NCBI RefSeq assembly: GCF_001623525.1
Contig: NZ_CP015225.1
Location: forward strand, 5,902,501-5,966,500
Length of the DNA stretch: 64,000 nucleotides
Origin: Pseudomonas fluorescens
GTDB taxonomy: Bacteria; Pseudomonadota; Gammaproteobacteria; Pseudomonadales; Pseudomonadaceae
Direction: 5' to 3'
Below, one piece after another: positions 20,282 to 27,760 of this stretch. Numbering within the stretch: the first letter of the stretch is position 1; the number at the start of each line of letters is the position of its first letter. The translations under genes were made by a program, and so were the position numbers. The notes under the pieces were generated by a model. That model was given only the letters and a program-made list of their open reading frames with translations. It was not told the origin of the DNA and searched no databases.

Positions 20282-20901
20282 GATTGGCCTCCACGCAAAG
20301 TAAGGTAAAAGTGATGCAGGCGCTCGACCTCGCTGTGCAGCCAGGCGAGGTCGCGATCATTGACCACCACGTCGTCGGCATGGCTCAGGCGATCCTGGCG
20401 GCTGGACTGGGCCTTGAGAATCGCCTGGACCTGTTGTTCGCTGGTCTGGTCGCGCTGCAATGTACGTTCGATCTGCAGCTGTTCCGGCGCATCGATCACC
20501 AGGATCCGCTGGGTCATGGCGTACTGCCCTGACTCGATCAGCAGCGGCGATACCAGGATCGCATAGGGCGATTGTGCCTGGGCCAGATGATGGGCGATTT
20601 CCTCGGCGATCAGCGGATGCAGCAGCGCCTCGAGCCAGCGGCGCTCATCGGCATTCTCGAAGATCAGCTTGCGCAGCGCCGCCCGGTCCAGGGCGCCGTC
20701 GGCCTGCAATACGCCGGGGCCGAAGTGCTCGGCGATTTTCGCCAGCGCCGGGCGTCCGGGCTCGACCACCCAGCGCGCCGCATGATCGGCGTCGATGACG
20801 TGCACGCCCAGGTCGATGAAATGCTGCGCCGCCGCGCTCTTGCCGCTGCCGATGCCACCGGTCAGGCCGAGAATCCAGGGCTTTTTCACTGAGGTATTCA
20901 T
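20278..20901 (-). CDS. coaE: Dephospho-CoA kinase
   Basis: A 207-residue P-loop kinase with Walker [12 protein letters not shown] near residue 10 and the [13 protein letters not shown] segment of the CoaE family. It phosphorylates the 3' hydroxyl of dephospho-CoA in the last step of coenzyme A synthesis. The ATG at 20901 shares one base with the pilD stop (TAATG), so the pair is coupled. The same order is found in P. aeruginosa. Confidence 0.95.
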   Translation of the reverse strand: MNTSVKKPWILGLTGGIGSGKSAAAQHFIDLGVHVIDADHAARWVVEPGRPALAKIAEHFGPGVLQADGALDRAALRKLIFENADERRWLEALLHPLIAEEIAHHLAQAQSPYAILVSPLLIESGQYAMTQRILVIDAPEQLQIERTLQRDQTSEQQVQAILKAQSSRQDRLSHADDVVVNDRDLAWLHSEVERLHHFYLTLRGGQS

Positions 20902-21770
20902 TAAAACCCGACAGACTGCCAATAGAAGTCGGTTATTTGACCACCCCAGAGCAAGGCAATCCAGCCGGCAATGGCCAGATAAGGTCCAAAGGGAATCTGC
21001 GTCGACTCGGGAGTATCACGCAAGCGCAGCATAATCACCCCGACAACGGCGCCCACCAGCGACGACAGCAGCAGTGTCAGTGGCAGGATCTGCCAGCCAC
21101 CCCAGGCGCCGAGCATCGCCAGCAGCTTGAAATCCCCGTAGCCCATGCCTTCCTTGCCGGTGACCAGCTTGAACACCCAGAACAGTGACCACAGCGCCAG
21201 ATAGCCGGCCACCGCGCCCCACATCGCCTGGTTCAAGGGCACGAAGAGTCCGAAGCTGTTGATGATCAAGCCCAGCCACAACAGTGGCAGCACCAGGGAA
21301 TCGGGCAGCAATTGATGCTCGGCGTCGATCAGACTCATGCCCAGCAGGCCCCAGGTCAAGACCATCACCATCACGGCGTGCCAGCCAAAGCCGAAATGCC
21401 AGGCGACGAATGCCGATAACGCGCCGCAAGCCAATTCGGTCAGGGGGTAACGTCTGCCGATGGGCGCGGCGCAGCTCGAACAGCGACCGCGCAGCATCAG
21501 GTAGCTGAGCAGCGGAATGTTTTCCCAGGCGCGGATGCGATGGCCGCAGTGCGGGCACTGGGAGTGGGGCAGCATCAGATTGTAGACCGGGCCCGGGGTT
21601 TCGGCCGGCAGGCCCAGCAGGTCGTGAGCCTGCAGGCGCCATTCGCGGTTGAGCATCTTCGGCAGGCGCCACACCAGCACGTTGAGGAAGCTGCCGATGA
21701 TCAGGCCGAGCAGTGCTGCAACGAGCACGAAAGCCAGGGGATACAGCACGAAGAATTCGCTCAGGGGCAT
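20901..21770 (-). CDS. pilD: Prepilin peptidase/N-methyltransferase PilD
   Basis: A 289-residue inner-membrane aspartic protease. The zinc-binding CPHC and CSSC pairs lie in the large N-terminal cytoplasmic loop. The catalytic Asp residues are in [12 protein letters not shown] and in GYGDFK. About eight membrane helices are visible. It cleaves the leaders of PilA, PilE and type II secretion pseudopilins and methylates the new N-terminus. It begins one base after the pilC stop. Confidence 0.96.
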   Translation of the reverse strand: MPLSEFFVLYPLAFVLVAALLGLIIGSFLNVLVWRLPKMLNREWRLQAHDLLGLPAETPGPVYNLMLPHSQCPHCGHRIRAWENIPLLSYLMLRGRCSSCAAPIGRRYPLTELACGALSAFVAWHFGFGWHAVMVMVLTWGLLGMSLIDAEHQLLPDSLVLPLLWLGLIINSFGLFVPLNQAMWGAVAGYLALWSLFWVFKLVTGKEGMGYGDFKLLAMLGAWGGWQILPLTLLLSSLVGAVVGVIMLRLRDTPESTQIPFGPYLAIAGWIALLWGGQITDFYWQSVGF

Positions 21771-21771
21771 G

Positions 21772-22989
21772 TCAGATCGCAGAGCCGAGTTGAAAGATGG
21801 GCAGGTACATGGCAACCACCAGGCCACCGACGACCACCCCCAGGACCACCATGATGAAGGGTTCCATCAGGCTGGTGAGGTTGTCCACCAGATTGTCCAC
21901 CTCGGCCTCATAAAAGCTCGCCACCTTGTCGAGCATGTCGTCCAGTGCTCCGGACTCCTCGCCGATGGCGGTCATCTGGACCGCCAGGTTCGGAAAGATC
22001 CCTGAGGCACGCATGGAAAAATTCAACTGCATGCCGGTCGAGACCTCCTGCTTGATGCGCTGCACGGCATGTTTGAACACCACGTTGCCGGTGGCGCCAG
22101 ACACCGAGTCCAGGGCCTCCACCAGCGGCACGCCGGCGGCGAAGGTGGTGGAAAGCGTGCGGGCGTAGCGGGCCACGGCGGATTTGTACAGCAAGGTGCC
22201 TATCAGCGGCAGCTTGAGCAGCCATTTGTCGCGCCAGTCGCGAAAGCGCTCCGAACGCCTGAGCGCGTACTTCACGCCAAAAAACGCCCCCATCAACCCG
22301 CCCAGCATTACCCACCACCATTGCTGCATGATTTCCGACAGGCCGATGACCATCACCGTGAAGGCTGGCAGTTGCGCGCCGAACCCGGAGAATACCGACT
22401 CGAATTGCGGCACGACCTTGACCAGGAGGATCCCCGTGACCACTGCGGCAACGAGGACCACGGCCGCCGGGTAGGTCATGGCTTTCTTGATCTTGGCCTT
22501 GAGCGCTTCGCTCTTTTCCTTGTAGGTCGCGACCCGGTCCAGCAGGGTGTCCAGGGCACCGGCCTGTTCGCCGGCATCCACCAGGTTGCAGTACAGCTCG
22601 TCGAAATATTGTGGGCATTTGCGCAGCGCCGCGGCGAAGCTGTTGCCGGCGGCGACTTCCTGCTTCACCTCGTCCACCAGCTTGCGCATGCTGGGGTTGT
22701 CGAAACCTTCGCCAATGATGTCGAACGCCTGCAGCAGTGGCACGCCAGCCTTGAGCATCGTGGCCATCTGGCGGGTGAAGAGGGCGATATCCAGTGGCTT
22801 GATACGCTTGCCCTTGCTGAATATCGAAGTGGATTTCTTGCGCACCTTCTGCGGGTTGATGCCTTGTTTGCGCAGCTGTGCCTTGACCAGCGCCGGGCTC
22901 TGGCCCGTCAGCTCGCCACTCATTTTTGTGCCTTTGCGGTCCTTGCCTTCCCAAGTGTAAACATCGGTTTTGACTGCCTTGACCGCCAT
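21772..22989 (-). CDS. pilC: Type IV pilus inner-membrane platform protein PilC
   Basis: A 405-residue protein with two tandem GspF domains (about 70-195 and 275-400) and three membrane helices. It forms the platform on which PilB and PilT act. I chose the ATG at 22989, two bases after the pilB stop; a TTG at 22995 overlapping that stop is possible. Tightly packed between pilB and pilD. Confidence 0.95.
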   Translation of the reverse strand: MAVKAVKTDVYTWEGKDRKGTKMSGELTGQSPALVKAQLRKQGINPQKVRKKSTSIFSKGKRIKPLDIALFTRQMATMLKAGVPLLQAFDIIGEGFDNPSMRKLVDEVKQEVAAGNSFAAALRKCPQYFDELYCNLVDAGEQAGALDTLLDRVATYKEKSEALKAKIKKAMTYPAAVVLVAAVVTGILLVKVVPQFESVFSGFGAQLPAFTVMVIGLSEIMQQWWWVMLGGLMGAFFGVKYALRRSERFRDWRDKWLLKLPLIGTLLYKSAVARYARTLSTTFAAGVPLVEALDSVSGATGNVVFKHAVQRIKQEVSTGMQLNFSMRASGIFPNLAVQMTAIGEESGALDDMLDKVASFYEAEVDNLVDNLTSLMEPFIMVVLGVVVGGLVVAMYLPIFQLGSAI

Positions 22990-22991
22990 GT

Positions 22992-24692
22992 TCAATCCTT
23001 GGTGACCCGGTTGATTTCTTCGAGGCTGGTGACGCCCTGCATCACTTTGAGCAGGCCCGACGTGCGCAGGTCATTGAAACCGTCCTTGCGCATTTGCAGA
23101 TCGATCTCCAGCGAGTTGCCCTCGGCCATGATCAACCGTTGCAGCTCGGGCGTGTTCTTGACCACTTCGTAAACTCCCACGCGCCCTTTGTAACCGTTGT
23201 TGCACTGTTCGCAACCGACCGGCTCATAGATCGTGAATGTGCCGAGGTGTTCCCGAGGGAAACCTTCCTTGAGCAAGGTTTCCTCGGGAATATCGATGGC
23301 TTTCTTGCAGTGACTGCACAGCTTGCGCGCCAGCCGCTGGGCAATGATCAGGTGCACGGCGGTGGCGATGTTGAACCCCGGAATGCCCATGTTCTGCAGG
23401 CGGATCAGGGTTTCGGCGGCGCTGTTGGTGTGCAGGGTGGAGAGCACCAGGTGCCCGGTCTGGGCGGCCTTGATGGCGATCTCGGCGGTTTCCAGGTCGC
23501 GGATCTCGCCGACCATGATCACGTCCGGGTCCTGGCGCAGGAACGAGCGCAGGGCCTGGGCGAAGTCCAGCCCCTGGCGCGGATTCACGTTGACCTGGTT
23601 AATGCCTTCCATGTTGATTTCCACCGGGTCTTCGGCGGTGGAAATGTTGATGTCCACGGTGTTGAGGATATTCAGCCCGGTGTAGAGCGACACGGTCTTG
23701 CCCGAGCCGGTCGGACCGGTCACCAGGATCAGCCCTTGCGGTTGCTTGAGGGCGGCCATGTACAGGTCTTTCTGGTCCGGTTCGTAGCCCAGGGCATCGA
23801 TGCCCATTTGCGCACTGGAGGGGTCGAGGATCCGGATCACCACTTTTTCGCCCCAGAGCGTGGGCAGGGTGTTGACCCGGAAATCGATGGACTTGGTTTT
23901 CGACAGACGCATTTTCAGCCGCCCGTCCTGGGGTTTGCGCCGCTCGGAAATATCCAGGCTGGCCATGACTTTCAGGCGGGCGGCGATACGGTTGGCCAGT
24001 TGGATCGGCGGCCTGGCCACTTCCCGCAGTATGCCGTCGGTGCGCACCCGCACCCGGTAGATTTTTTCATAGGGTTCAAAGTGCAAGTCGGAAGAGCCGC
24101 CCTTGATCGCGTCCAGCAGCATCTTGTTGACGAAGCGCACCACCGGCGTGTCGTCGGTGTCTTGACCGCCGATGGAGTCCTGCTTGGAATCGTCGATCGA
24201 CTCGATGTCCAGGCCATCGAGATCGACATCGCCCATGCCTTCCAGGCCTGTACTGCTGGATTCGAAAAACTTTTCGATGGCGTCACTGAGCTTGTTGTCC
24301 TCCACCAGGATGGCTTCGGTGGTCAGGCCGGTACTGAACTGGATGTCATTGATGGCCTGGTGATTGGTCGGGTCGGAGATGCCTACGTACAATTTGTTGC
24401 CACGCCGCCACAGCGGCAGGGCGTGGTGCTGGCGCACCAGTTTTTCACTGACCAGGCCGCTGGGTTGGGTTTCTTTGTCCAGGCTGTTGAGGTCCAGCAG
24501 GGCGACGCCGAAATGCTCCGAGGCGATCTCCGCGACCTGGCGGCTCTGGACCAGTTTGTTCTGCACCAGATAGCTGACCAAGGGAATGCGACTGCGTTGG
24601 GCCTGTTGATACGCCTGTTGCGCACTTTGCTCGGTGAGCAGTTCGGCCAGCACCAATTGCTTGGTCAGGCCGCTGAGGGCGATGTCATTCAT
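22992..24692 (-). CDS. pilB: Type IV pilus assembly ATPase PilB
   Basis: A 566-residue hexameric ATPase. The N-terminal GSPII_E/MshEN-like domain is followed by the ATPase core with Walker A GPTGSGKT (326-333), the Asp and His boxes, Walker B around VIMVGEIRD (392-399) and a zinc-binding Cys pair set (459/462 and 494/497). It drives pilus extension at the cytoplasmic face. The MshEN-type N-terminus suggests c-di-GMP binding by analogy. It is divergent from pilA with about 220 bases between. Confidence 0.96.
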   Translation of the reverse strand: MNDIALSGLTKQLVLAELLTEQSAQQAYQQAQRSRIPLVSYLVQNKLVQSRQVAEIASEHFGVALLDLNSLDKETQPSGLVSEKLVRQHHALPLWRRGNKLYVGISDPTNHQAINDIQFSTGLTTEAILVEDNKLSDAIEKFFESSSTGLEGMGDVDLDGLDIESIDDSKQDSIGGQDTDDTPVVRFVNKMLLDAIKGGSSDLHFEPYEKIYRVRVRTDGILREVARPPIQLANRIAARLKVMASLDISERRKPQDGRLKMRLSKTKSIDFRVNTLPTLWGEKVVIRILDPSSAQMGIDALGYEPDQKDLYMAALKQPQGLILVTGPTGSGKTVSLYTGLNILNTVDINISTAEDPVEINMEGINQVNVNPRQGLDFAQALRSFLRQDPDVIMVGEIRDLETAEIAIKAAQTGHLVLSTLHTNSAAETLIRLQNMGIPGFNIATAVHLIIAQRLARKLCSHCKKAIDIPEETLLKEGFPREHLGTFTIYEPVGCEQCNNGYKGRVGVYEVVKNTPELQRLIMAEGNSLEIDLQMRKDGFNDLRTSGLLKVMQGVTSLEEINRVTKD

Positions 24693-24764
24693 GGGAATCC
24701 CGGCGACGAACAATTCATGACTTATAGCCTAGTCAAGCCTCGACGCCAAACCAGCGGGGCAGGG

Positions 24765-24779
24765 TGACAAAAAACGTCA
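24765..24779. promoter_or_regulatory. Inverted repeat upstream of the pilA promoter
   Basis: TGAC-N7-GTCA (24765-24779), 75-90 bases ahead of the -24 element, in the range where sigma-54 activators bind. It may be a PilR site; P. aeruginosa PilR sites contain TGTC/GACA-like motifs (from memory). Confidence 0.4.
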
Positions 24780-24851
24780 GATAGTGCGGTTGTTGAGGTA
24801 GGACGTCGCCGTTGTGCGGGGGCAACCCCCTTTATTGATGAGACTTGAGGG

Positions 24852-24870
24852 TTGGCATGTGCCCTGCAAT
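24852..24870 (+). promoter_or_regulatory. Sigma-54 promoter of pilA
   Basis: TTGGCATGTGCCCTGCAAT has GG (24854-24855), exactly ten bases, then GC (24866-24867), the -24/-12 signature. It stands 47 bases ahead of the pilA start. PilR is the expected activator. Confidence 0.9.
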
Positions 24871-24916
24871 GGCTATTTCAGGTCATGAGATTTCGACTCA
24901 TGCGTGGGAGATGTCT

Positions 24917-25336
24917 ATGAATAAGCAGAGTGGCTTTACCTTGATCGAGCTGTTGATCGTCGTGGCGATCATCGGCATTCTGGCGACGTTTGCGTTGCCG
25001 CAATATTCGAAGTATCAGGCGCGGGCGAAGGCGACGGCGGGGTTGGCGGAGGTCTCTGCGTTGAAAGTGCCGTTTGAAGACGTCATGAATCAGGGTACCA
25101 ATCCATCGTTGGCCAACATCGGTGGGACCTCGCCCACCAGCAATTGCACCTTGACGGCTTCAGGAACGGCAGCGGACGGAGCGGGCACCATTGCGTGTAC
25201 CCTTTTGAATGCACCCGCTCCAGTGCTTGGCAAAGCGATCACCCTGACGCGCTCTACTCAAGGCGTGTGGACCTGCGGTTCGACCGCCGCTCAGGAATTC
25301 CTGCCGGCTGGTTGCACAGGTGCAGCGAATCCGTAA
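24917..25336 (+). CDS. pilA: Major type IV pilin PilA
   Basis: A 139-residue prepilin. The short leader MNKQSG is cleaved before [17 protein letters not shown] (Glu5 in the mature form). The C-terminal Cys pair ([16 protein letters not shown]) forms the D-loop disulfide. A second Cys pair (SNCTL, IACTL) lies mid-domain. GGGAG (24906-24910) supports ATG 24917 over ATG 24911. Pilin is the fibre subunit for twitching and adhesion. It has the expected divergent place next to pilB and a sigma-54 promoter. A stem (25349-25376, GTATCGAG/CTCGATAC) follows the stop but lacks a T-run. Confidence 0.95.
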   Translation: MNKQSGFTLIELLIVVAIIGILATFALPQYSKYQARAKATAGLAEVSALKVPFEDVMNQGTNPSLANIGGTSPTSNCTLTASGTAADGAGTIACTLLNAPAPVLGKAITLTRSTQGVWTCGSTAAQEFLPAGCTGAANP

Positions 25337-25446
25337 TTTGAGTACACGTATCGAGGCAGTGAACTGTCTCGATACAGAAAACCTTCGCAATTCATAAGCT
25401 TAGAAATAGGCCAAAACCCGCAAGTTGCATGTCCAGAATCAGCGCT

Positions 25447-25463
25447 TCATGCATTTTGCATGA
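25447..25463. promoter_or_regulatory. 17-bp inverted repeat ahead of a sigma-54 promoter
   Basis: TCATGCA-TTT-TGCATGA is a perfect inverted repeat, 64 bases ahead of the -24 element at 25527. Its place and symmetry fit an enhancer-binding-protein site. I do not recognise the motif; it is not the CbrB site seen near crcZ. Confidence 0.5.
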
Positions 25464-25526
25464 TCACGAAAATCACCGTTTCGCTTAACTTGCTGATTTA
25501 TAAGAAATTAATAATTTTTTCAAAGC

Positions 25527-25542
25527 TGGCACAGCCTTCGCA
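25527..25542 (+). promoter_or_regulatory. Sigma-54 promoter of the BON-domain gene
   Basis: TGGCACAGCCTTCGCA: GG (25528-25529), ten bases, GC (25540-25541). It matches TGGCAC-N5-TTGCA with one mismatch. It stands about 65 bases ahead of the start codon at 25608. Confidence 0.82.
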
Positions 25543-25607
25543 CTACTCCTGATAACCCTGCCGGGATGCACCTCCGGCAGTTTTTGAGAAAAACAGGAGT
25601 TACTCGT

Positions 25608-25961
25608 ATGAAGAAGTTCGCTATCACTGCCGCCGCTGCTACCGCTCTGACCCTGACTATGGCTAGCGCATTCGCCGAGACCACTCAAGCAACTCAGGCG
25701 CCAATGATGCTGGCTGCGGGCGAAGTGACAGAGGCCAAGGAAGACGTTTCCGATACCTGGATCACCACCAAGGTCAAAGCTGACCTGGTCACCGAAAAAG
25801 GCATTCCAGGCACTGATATCAAAGTCGAAACCAACAAAGGTGTTGTGTCCCTATCTTCGATGACCAAAGTCACTGAGGCACAAAAAGACACCGCTGTGGC
25901 GATCGCCAAGAAAATCAAAGGCGTCAAGGCCGTATCGGCTGACGGCCTGAAAGCCGAATAA
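25608..25961 (+). CDS. BON-domain periplasmic protein
   Basis: A 117-residue protein with a signal peptide ending ASAFA^E and one BON domain (about 45-117; DTWITTKVKADLV...VSLSS...VKAVSADGLK). BON proteins of the OsmY type are periplasmic and linked to envelope stress or phospholipid binding (family knowledge). ACAGGAG precedes the ATG. The sigma-54 promoter and inverted repeat upstream are unusual for OsmY-like genes, which are often RpoS-dependent. Its neighbour pilA also has a sigma-54 promoter, but nothing else ties them. Confidence 0.88.
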   Translation: MKKFAITAAAATALTLTMASAFAETTQATQAPMMLAAGEVTEAKEDVSDTWITTKVKADLVTEKGIPGTDIKVETNKGVVSLSSMTKVTEAQKDTAVAIAKKIKGVKAVSADGLKAE

Positions 25962-26047
25962 GGCTAAGACTTCTCGCCTGGACTGGGAGAAGGCGCGGCA
26001 AGCGGGCCAGGATATACGTTTGCCGTCGCTTTGGAGTTCATGCGAAA

Positions 26048-26105
26048 GGCCACACGGACGTGGCCATTACAGGCCCCCGGCATTCGTGCCGGGGGCCTGT
26101 TCTAT
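26048..26105 (+). terminator. Twin hairpins downstream of the BON gene
   Basis: GGCCAC/GTGGCC (26048-26065) is followed by a very strong stem AGGCCCCCGGCA-TTCG-TGCCGGGGGCCT (26071-26098) and then TGTTCTATTGT. The U-tract is weak, so this may be a terminator or a processed 3' end. Confidence 0.6.
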
Positions 26106-26151
26106 TGTGGGGTGGATCAATTGGGGGGCAGCGGTTGTGGATGAGTCTGTA

Positions 26152-26183
26152 GGATCGCCATCGCGAGCAAGCTCGCTCCCACA
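26152..26183. repeat. REP unit, left partner of an interrupted REPIN
   Basis: GATCGCCATCGCGAGCAAGC followed by TCGCTCCCAC. Its inverted partner is split by the IS110-family element: CCTGTGGGAG ends at 26234 and CGAGCTTGCTCGCGATGGCGG resumes at 27412. Confidence 0.88.
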
Positions 26184-26257
26184 TTGTTCTGGGTGATCTC
26201 AAAATCAGTGCTCATCGCCATCCTCCTGTGGGAGATTCTATGGTGCAGGACTACCCC

Positions 26258-27205
26258 CTAAATGCCTTTCGGTAAGTATTCGCTCTGGTTCTTCAGCAGG
26301 GCGAATACCACTCGGGCAAGCTTGCGGGCCAGTGCCACTAATGCTTCGGTTGTGCTGAGTCCCCGGGCCCTTAGTGCCTCATAAAAACCCTTCCATGCCG
26401 CTGTGCGCCTTGCCGACATCGCGGCGTTATGCATCAATCGACGGGCCTCTGGGTCACCTCGCTTAGACAGGCAGCGGCGTCCCTTCTTTTTCCCTGAGTC
26501 CGATATACGCAGGTCTAGGCCCAGAAAAGCGATGAAGGCATCGGCATTTCTGAAATCCCCACGCTGAAACGACGTGAGCAAACGGGCACCGTTCAACAGG
26601 CCAATGCCTTCGACTTTCATGCAACGCTTGAGCTGAGCGCCCAAGCCAGCGGCTTCCAACTGCGTCTGGATTGTTTTCTCGAGCAAGATCTCCAGTCGTT
26701 GCATGGCTTTTATCTGGTTCTCAAAGGCCCTTTTGAGCAACGGTTCGTTGGACCAACTTTGCTTGAGGCTGACACGCGCCTGGACCAAGGCTGCCCGACG
26801 TCGGAAGAGGCTTATAAGCCGGCAATACAAGGGCGATGGCGGGGTCCACGGGTGCAACTGGTGGCCTTCGTTGTTCAAGTAGCGAGCCAACAACCGAGCA
26901 TCCAGCGCATCGGTTTTAGCGCGAACTTTCACACCTTTGCGGTAATGGCTGAGCTCGTAGCCGCCGATCATGTAGATCACACAGCCTTTCGCATAAGCCA
27001 GGTCGGCGAATTCCTGATGATAGATATTGGTGGCTTCGATGGCGACATCCACTGGCGCGGACAACTCCTTGAGCCACTTTTTGATCGCTGCCTTGGTGTT
27101 GGGGATCGCTTCCAGTCGATCTGTTTCTGCGTGATAAATCACCAACTCATCTTTGGCGACATCAACACCCACGATCGGCTTTGCGACAGAAACCGGCATT
27201 GCCAT
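26258..27205 (-). CDS. IS110-family transposase (bridge recombinase)
   Basis: A 315-residue recombinase. The N-terminal RuvC-like domain shows the DEDD residues: D15 (VGVDVAKDE), E58 (AIEATN), D99 and D102 (KTDALDARLLA). The C-terminal Tnp domain has the IS110 motif around ISDSGKKKGRRCLSKRGDP; S237 of the SG motif is the probable catalytic serine. The gene is intact and GGAGG stands before the ATG. IS110 enzymes act with an element-encoded guide RNA. The ORF orientation fits the long non-coding left end lying at 27206-27411. Confidence 0.94.
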   Translation of the reverse strand: MAMPVSVAKPIVGVDVAKDELVIYHAETDRLEAIPNTKAAIKKWLKELSAPVDVAIEATNIYHQEFADLAYAKGCVIYMIGGYELSHYRKGVKVRAKTDALDARLLARYLNNEGHQLHPWTPPSPLYCRLISLFRRRAALVQARVSLKQSWSNEPLLKRAFENQIKAMQRLEILLEKTIQTQLEAAGLGAQLKRCMKVEGIGLLNGARLLTSFQRGDFRNADAFIAFLGLDLRISDSGKKKGRRCLSKRGDPEARRLMHNAAMSARRTAAWKGFYEALRARGLSTTEALVALARKLARVVFALLKNQSEYLPKGI

Positions 27206-27243
27206 TGAAAATCCTCCGGGCTAAGGTTTGAACACTTGAAGGG

Positions 27244-27391
27244 TTCACCCAGAGGCGCAGGCTTGTTCCTATCGTCGGTCTAGGCCAGATGCATTCTTTA
27301 TCGGCGCTTGGGTGAAAGGAGGAGGGGTGAAATCTCCCACGGTCTGTACTGCGGCTAACAGTCAGAATCGAGCTTTGTCCCTCCTCCTCCC
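27244..27391 (-). ncRNA. Predicted bridge RNA of the IS110 element
   Basis: Read 5' to 3' on the minus strand. First loop: stem arms GGAGGAGGG (27387-27379) and CCCTCCTCC (27326-27318) enclose AAGCTCG (27375-27369), a small hairpin region, then GTGGGAG (27340-27334). Second loop: arms TTCACCC (27316-27310) and GGGTGAA (27250-27244), plus GCGC/GCGC, enclose AGAAT (27297-27293) and ACAAG (27266-27262). AAGCTCG equals the left target flank right up to the core; GTGGGAG is the complement of core plus right flank. AGAAT equals the element's right end and ACAAG complements its left end plus core. This is the target-loop/donor-loop layout known for IS621. Confidence 0.75.
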
Positions 27392-27411
27392 TTCAAGTCC
27401 TACCATACAAG

Positions 27412-27435
27412 CGAGCTTGCTCGCGATGGCGGTAG
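27412..27435. repeat. REP unit, right half of the target
   Basis: CGAGCTTGCTCGCGATGGCGG, the continuation of the REP begun by CCTGTGGGAG at 26225-26234 before the IS110 element inserted. Confidence 0.88.
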
Positions 27436-27463
27436 TACATTCAACGCCTCTGTACGGACAAGC

Positions 27464-27760
27464 TCAGCGCCCCCGCTTGCTGGTGATCTGCACCAGCCGA
27501 TTCCCCTCGAAGCGCAGGTATTGGTACATGCCGCTGTTGGGGCCGTAGGTCCATTCCTCCACCGGGTATTCTTCCCGGCGATTGACACTGCGCTTGTAGC
27601 CCAGGTCATCCCGCGCCACAGGCTGCCCGCACTTTTGCAGCACTTCGCTCGAGCGGTCGCCGACGCTGATCAGCTGGCTGCCGCAGCGCAGCGTGTCTGC
27701 AGCCGCGGCTTGGCCGGTGGCCAGCGATAGACCCAGGCAGAGTCCGAACCAGGGTTTCAT
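27464..27760 (-). CDS. DUF2845 domain-containing protein
   Basis: A 98-residue exported protein. The signal peptide ends near ATGQAAA^AD. The mature part has two Cys (RCGSQLI, KCGQPV) likely to form a disulfide, and the WTYGP segment typical of DUF2845. Function is unknown. Its start directly abuts the stop of the DUF748 gene upstream (27760/27761), so it is translationally linked to that AsmA-like protein. Confidence 0.85.
   Translation of the reverse strand: MKPWFGLCLGLSLATGQAAAADTLRCGSQLISVGDRSSEVLQKCGQPVARDDLGYKRSVNRREEYPVEEWTYGPNSGMYQYLRFEGNRLVQITSKRGR

Larger units (their letters stand above)
26235..27411 (-). mobile_element. IS110-family insertion sequence in a REP
   Basis: A roughly 1177-bp element, with ends placed by rejoining a canonical REP (GTGGGAG before 26235, CGAGCTTGCTCGCGATGG from 27412). 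The dinucleotide AG (CT in the element's own direction) occurs at both junctions, so the ends are ambiguous by two bases. There are no inverted repeats, as is normal for IS110. One side is short (23 bases after the transposase stop). The other is long (about 206 bases before its start), which is where IS110 elements encode their bridge RNA. Confidence 0.9.

Noticed and set aside
23094..24767. A long open frame antisense to pilB
   Set aside because: It is a high-GC shadow of pilB with no recognisable fold and no ribosome-binding site.
25962..26105. A small RNA gene downstream of the BON gene
   Set aside because: Hairpins are present but there is no promoter and no match to a known sRNA; a transcript end is the simpler reading.
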